Source: Polytrichum commune (lineage: Eukaryota > Streptophyta > Polytrichopsida > Polytrichales > Polytrichaceae). From it: DNA of 64,000 nt. The position numbers were made by a program, and so were the translations under genes. The notes under the pieces were generated by a model. That model was not told where the DNA came from, made no database searches, and saw only the letters and a list, made by a program, of their open reading frames with translations. Positions 59,801 through 64,000 of the stretch are shown in pieces; the stretch's first letter is position 1, and each line of letters opens with the position of its first letter. The stretch lies in the NCBI GenBank assembly GCA_950295325.1, contig OX485804.1:53568001-53632000 (forward strand). Direction: 5' to 3'.

Positions 59801-61664
59801 AACACAGCTTCTGCGATGACACATAGTGGATAGTGTAATTCATGATTTTATAATGAAAGTTATTTGAATCATTTTCAGTGGAATTGATCCCAATACAACT
59901 ACCTGAGGCCCTGTCAAGGTCATGGTGTTGGCATCACTTGATGAGATTTTTGTAGCATATTCTCAACTACTAGCAAATATTTCATGCAGGCAGCTGGAGC
60001 AGCGCGGGGTCTTTTCTCTCTGTGTTACAAAGATAATATGCAACTAGAGACTGTGCTGGTTCTTCAACTCCTAGCAGACATTCACAAGGTGAGCATGAAC
60101 GGGCTAACTTGTGTTGAACTTGGCTTCAGAACTTTTTTATATTGACATGTCATGTGTCTGCCCAAACTTACCAGTCTACATGGGTAATAGAACCTCTTTT
60201 GTCACTGCAAACAAGTGGACTTCTATGATTTTCATGTTTTACAATATACAAATGGGCTGTATAATCTTCAGATTGTGTACTGTGTTCTCTTCGGCTTGAA
60301 GAGGATGATCGATGTGCCAGAAGTTATACATCAGTAAGTCCTACCTTCCCTTGGAGCACTTTTTTCTAGTACACCTGATAACGTGTTTGTCCTAACATGT
60401 GCCAAATTTCAGGGAGCTGGGAGTGCAGTGACTGGGCTTCCATATGCTTTGGCCAGTCTGACCCTTTGTAAATCATTCAGCTTGGATTTGCTGCAAGCAA
60501 GTACAATGGTCACAATAGCAGAGCTCTGGCTGGGTCTTGGAGTAGGACATGCACCCCAAGCACTTGACCTTCTCCAACAATGCTTGCCAATGGTTCTAGG
60601 TCATGGTGGGCTCGAACTGCGTGCACGCACTAATCTTGCAGTTGCCCAGTGCCATCTCATCGACCCTTCTTTTGAAGGTTGTGTACTATATTGCCTGCTA
60701 TGTAACAGCTGACTTCCCCTTCTTGTAAATTCATTGAATAAGTAGACATATATATTAGAGTTATCCTTGAATTGAATGGGACTTTTTGTCCCTACAATTT
60801 CCCATAGGTTGTTTTGCATGAAACCCTATTTTGGTTCATTGAGGACCAAAATCAATTCTAGCAACTCTTGGCATGTCAAAATGAGTTTGATCCTCAATGA
60901 ACTGATATAGAATGTTCTTCGTTTAAACCTTCATACTACCTCCAAGCATGCATTGAAAACTTACTGAACATGTAAGATATTCTATGCAGAATAACCAACT
61001 CCCGACCAAGAGTTCCGTTGAGTTAAAATGATAACTCCATCATCTTGGTCATGTATCTCTTGCTAGGGTTCAACTCTTGCATGTGTTTTACCTGAACCAA
61101 GCCCTTTCTTCAAAGTAAGTCAGTGCAAGAGAGGAACATTCTCTTAAACTGGCAATGAACCAGTGAAGTTATCTTGAGCCTGAATAGGCTGTTCTTTATA
61201 TTGACAGTGAGGCTCTTTGAGTTCCTTGCTAAAACTTATAAATCTTCATGCCATACATGCAGTTGAATCCGATGTTGATGCTGTCCTGGAACCTCTGCAA
61301 CAAGCTGCAGAGGAGTTTGACATCTTGGAGGTATAAATAAATCTCAAACCTTTTGTTTGTGTAGATGCGTATTGAACCAAGTAGGAACACGTACTTGTAC
61401 GAAGGGTGGACAAGGACAGTTTAAATCGGTTGTTGTCAGTGGGCATTAGAAATGAGTTTTGGAGTGACTACTCATGTTGCTGGAGGATGTTATGGGTTTG
61501 TTCAGGACTATGCTTTGGCTGGTGAAGCCTATTACTTGCAAGCTCTTGTATTCAACAAACTGGGTCGTATAGAGGAGAGGAATGACGCTGCCACAGCCTT
61601 TCAGAGGAACATGGTGACACTCAACCAAAATCAGGCTTCAGAAATGGCTGTTTTACCTATTTGA
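50897..61664 (+). CDS. APC5: Anaphase-promoting complex subunit 5
   Basis: The 21-exon model is 50897-51064, 51680-51839, 52820-52956, 53240-53480, 54103-54283, 54649-54727, 55062-55147, 55585-55711, 55967-55999, 56490-56601, 57124-57269, 57470-57574, 57962-58227, 58519-58578, 58763-58830, 59125-59230, 59576-59717, 59990-60088, 60413-60677, 61263-61330, 61506-61664. All are in phase, giving 935 residues, close to plant APC5. The N-terminus has TPHKLAMCMLMRAYASP, then SPDELFQFF, FLRRCILAFNILSFE (about 141-155), an Asp/Leu-rich stretch (about 193-208), HYLRYLNHLHHNDY (about 324-337), and a TPR superhelix to the end with HFGHVNQAMQ, SHLLRAASWELYG, AELWLGLGVG and VLGHGGLELRAR. APC5 is a scaffold TPR subunit of the APC/C platform, a nuclear E3 ubiquitin ligase that drives mitotic exit. 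The GTG six bases before the ATG is not used; the ATG opens the conserved N-terminus. Intron 2 uses a GC donor (aag/gcaagt). Exon 9 is only 33 nt. Confidence 0.95.
51150..51672. repeat. Direct duplication inside APC5 intron 1
   Basis: Two diverged copies (about 51150-51372 and 51437-51672, offset near 300 bp) share tgagtcctttcaagatgctt / tgagtccttttgaggtgcat, gttgcggtgagcttc, cacaaactggca and aggcgg near the end. The second copy ends in the real acceptor (aaatgcag before exon 2); the first ends in a similar gtttgtag. Confidence 0.75.
52655..52793 (+). repeat. R2 fragment in APC5 intron 2
   Basis: The blocks gagtcttgattttgaag, accagttgatctgtagc and agccggttctccctg follow the right half of R2. 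It ends about 26 bp before the exon 3 acceptor, so it supplies part of the branch-point/polypyrimidine region. Confidence 0.6.
53340..53395 (+). repeat. Coding minisatellite in APC5 exon 4
   Basis: Repeats of gatgatcttgat / gatgaccttgat encode an alternating Asp-Asp-Leu tract after a run of four Asp. It is acidic and probably disordered; it sits in a loop region that is variable among APC5 proteins. Confidence 0.8.
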
Positions 61665-64000
61665 TCCAGTCGAATATCACCATCAACATCCAAAAGAGGC
61701 CTGTTTAATTTCAGCTGTAGTTTGTCACCTATAGAGGGATTATGTGGTATATTGCCATTTTTCCCTCCTTGAGTTGGGAATGTAATCAGTCGTTGACAAT
61801 CTTAACAGTGTCAATACTTTAGCAGAGCACATTCTGCAAAGTATTAATTCATCCAAAACTAATTGGGTCCCTGTACTAGCATGGATTTGGCAATGAACGA
61901 TCATCAACTAATTCAGCACCAGTCCATGGCACTACCTGCAAATTAGCTTGTGGAAGTGGAAGCGGAAGCTTGTGGAAGTCAAGGAGGCTTGCAATGTTAA
62001 CAAAACATGGGAGGTCAAGAAAGGAAGGGAATTAACTCCATGAATGCTCCTTGACATGCATGTATACTTTTCACAGCCTATATGACCAAATATGGTTTTC
62101 TGAGCTCGGCAAATTCACAATAGGTATTATTGCGTCCCTCATGAAATTTTCTTGTCAACGTCGATGATCCCATTCCAATATGAAGTGATGGTTGTTCACA
62201 AGAAATTGTAAGAGTTAAGAATGAACTAACTTTTCTATTTGTGCATGCATTTCTATATATAGTAACTTCATGGTGTTTTGATTGAAAATTGACAATTCTT
62301 TATAGCTTCTTTTTCTTACCTCAAAGCATATATTTAATCTCAATTGAAAGTTTGGGCTATGATTTATTGCATATACTTAACACAAGTTCAATGATCTAAA
62401 TGTATTATAAACAAATCATGAAGATGACTAAAGATTGCTACCGTATGGATGTCATCTTAAGATCATTAGCAACAACTTTTTTTTTAGGTACAACAGAACT
62501 TGAGCTCTAGAAAGCTTAATATGAAACATCAAGAACGGATGAGCATGTTTTGATTTGAGAGGTTGAGTCGTACAATGTTATACGGTGATTATGTTATTAT
62601 CGTTCTACTTCGCTCTACATGTGGTCCTGCAGGGGTGAAGCCACCTCTTTTGAAAGGCAATTGTATACCTATCATGCGGCAGTTAAAAAAACTAAATCGG
62701 CTGTAAAGGGTGGAGTTTTACCAACACATTTGTCCAACAAAAGTGCAAAAAATTAGTCCATTGACATATCTACATATTGAAGGGGAGAAAATGCATGGGA
62801 TGGGTTTGATCATGTTTCGGTGGCATAGAAGTGGAAAGTTGCCACAAAAACTTCCAAGGTATGCTCCCAGCTTTCTTGGCGTGTGACTTTGATTAGCTTT
62901 GTGAAAGACTCACATCCAATCTCCGAGCACCAGAAATCCCAGCAAAGTTTTGGGGATTCTTTCATCACAACACCAAGTCTGCTTTGTGTCCTTTGCGCTG
63001 TCCATCTCTTCTTTCTTCTTCTTCCTTGTTTTCTCCACTTCCATCATGCCTGGAGTTAGGAACCGTATTATGGGTCTAGCTATATGTGGATTAGCATCCA
63101 AGTCATTGGATGGCTTAAACCCAAGGCCTTAATCCGGATCTCATGGGAATTCCAAGGTCAAGTTGCTTAAAGTTGGAATACTACTCGGACGGGTGATATT
63201 CCTAACACTTGATTTCTAGTGCACCCTCCCACCTATGATCCACCCAATCATAGTGGGTGTGTCTGGGTGAACTGCATATTTTCAACCAACCATGTGGGAA
63301 CCTAGCTAGGGGCTTGTCCTTGGAGTAGATAGGCACCGGTTGGCTTGTCCACGCTTGTTCAGAGTGTTCACCTTCAAAAGGAGGCAGTAGTATCGGAGAC
63401 CTTCTAATCTCATTATACCCATTTCAGGATTACATATAGAATAGGCCAACTTGGAAATGAAGCAATACCACAAGTCACTCCAGTGGCATTATCAACATTG
63501 TCTTTCTTTCTTTCTCCAAGTCATCGAAGATGATTTTGTATTCTTAACATTGAATGGTTACTATAACTTTGTCATTGTGATCACTTGACAACACTTGTGT
63601 TGTTGGGTGCATCTAGGATTCAAGTATATTTAAATTTTTGTATGAATTTTGGATAATTGCGACCATCGATATGACCACGGGGAGGTCACTTCATTGTCAA
63701 GTTGACACCACGTGCGGACAAAGTTTGCTACCCCTATATTACATGCCATATATAATTTTAAAATTTATGATATTTTTTTCTCCATATACATAACCATTGA
63801 TAGTATCTTTTGTATATTATTTTGAAATTTTTAGTCATCTTTATTTTTTTAAAGTAATTGTTTTAGTTCAATTCTGTGTCATTCTAGTTAGAAATGGTAT
63901 GTTTTATGAAAAAAACAAATCATCAAATTTAGTTACCACTTTTAACTATGTCATAGGTACTGTGTATATCTACTCATGAAAAACATTTGATAAAATTTTG
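61665..64000. other. APC5 3' region and spacer, no gene recognised
   Basis: The first few hundred bases should hold the APC5 3' UTR. Beyond that are only short open frames without domains, a ttctttctttctttc tract near 63500, and AT-rich DNA from about 63740. A ctatgatccacccaatcatag hairpin lies near 63231. Confidence 0.4.

Overview
The window reads as nuclear DNA of a green plant. It carries four intron-rich protein genes in a background of short inverted-repeat transposons and decayed mobile-element coding sequence. I rebuilt the gene models by hand from open frames, GT-AG (once GC-AG) splice sites, reading phase and family conservation; every junction kept phase. One gene is a plant-type APC5. 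Another is a Slo/BK-type potassium channel, a class I understand to be absent from flowering plants. The host is therefore probably a seedless land plant (bryophyte or similar) or a close streptophyte relative. That placement is inference, not proof.

Layout. 1-3150: repeats only. 3760-7648 (+): an MFS transporter of the molybdate-anion transporter/MFSD5 type, 8 exons, 461 residues. 7650-27430: about 20 kb with no intact gene, holding at least six families of short inverted-repeat elements (called R1 to R6 here), a dispersed repeat (R7), and a decayed minus-strand coding region (18900-22890) that I could not identify. 27434-30482 (+): a three-finger zinc-finger protein with an N-terminal region I do not recognise. 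31600-43848 (-): the Slo-like channel, 21 exons, 1272 residues, tail-to-tail with the zinc-finger gene. 44285-48490: a mosaic of remnants. These are a piece of a plastid-type ATP/ADP translocase, a Ty1/copia pol fragment, and a decayed gene with HUH-replicase-like motifs. 50897-61664 (+): APC5 of the anaphase-promoting complex, 21 exons, 935 residues. 61665-64000: no gene seen.

The four genes are unrelated in function (anion transport, probable nucleic-acid binding, K+ conductance, cell cycle); nothing suggests a cluster or shared pathway. The most interesting items are the Slo-like channel, which lacks the aspartate-rich calcium bowl and has open in-frame intron segments that could change its gating ring; the HUH-like remnant at 47645-48490; and the nested, loop-flipped foldback elements. 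Repeat copies also lie inside introns of the transporter, channel and APC5 genes. No tRNA, rRNA or CRISPR array was seen.
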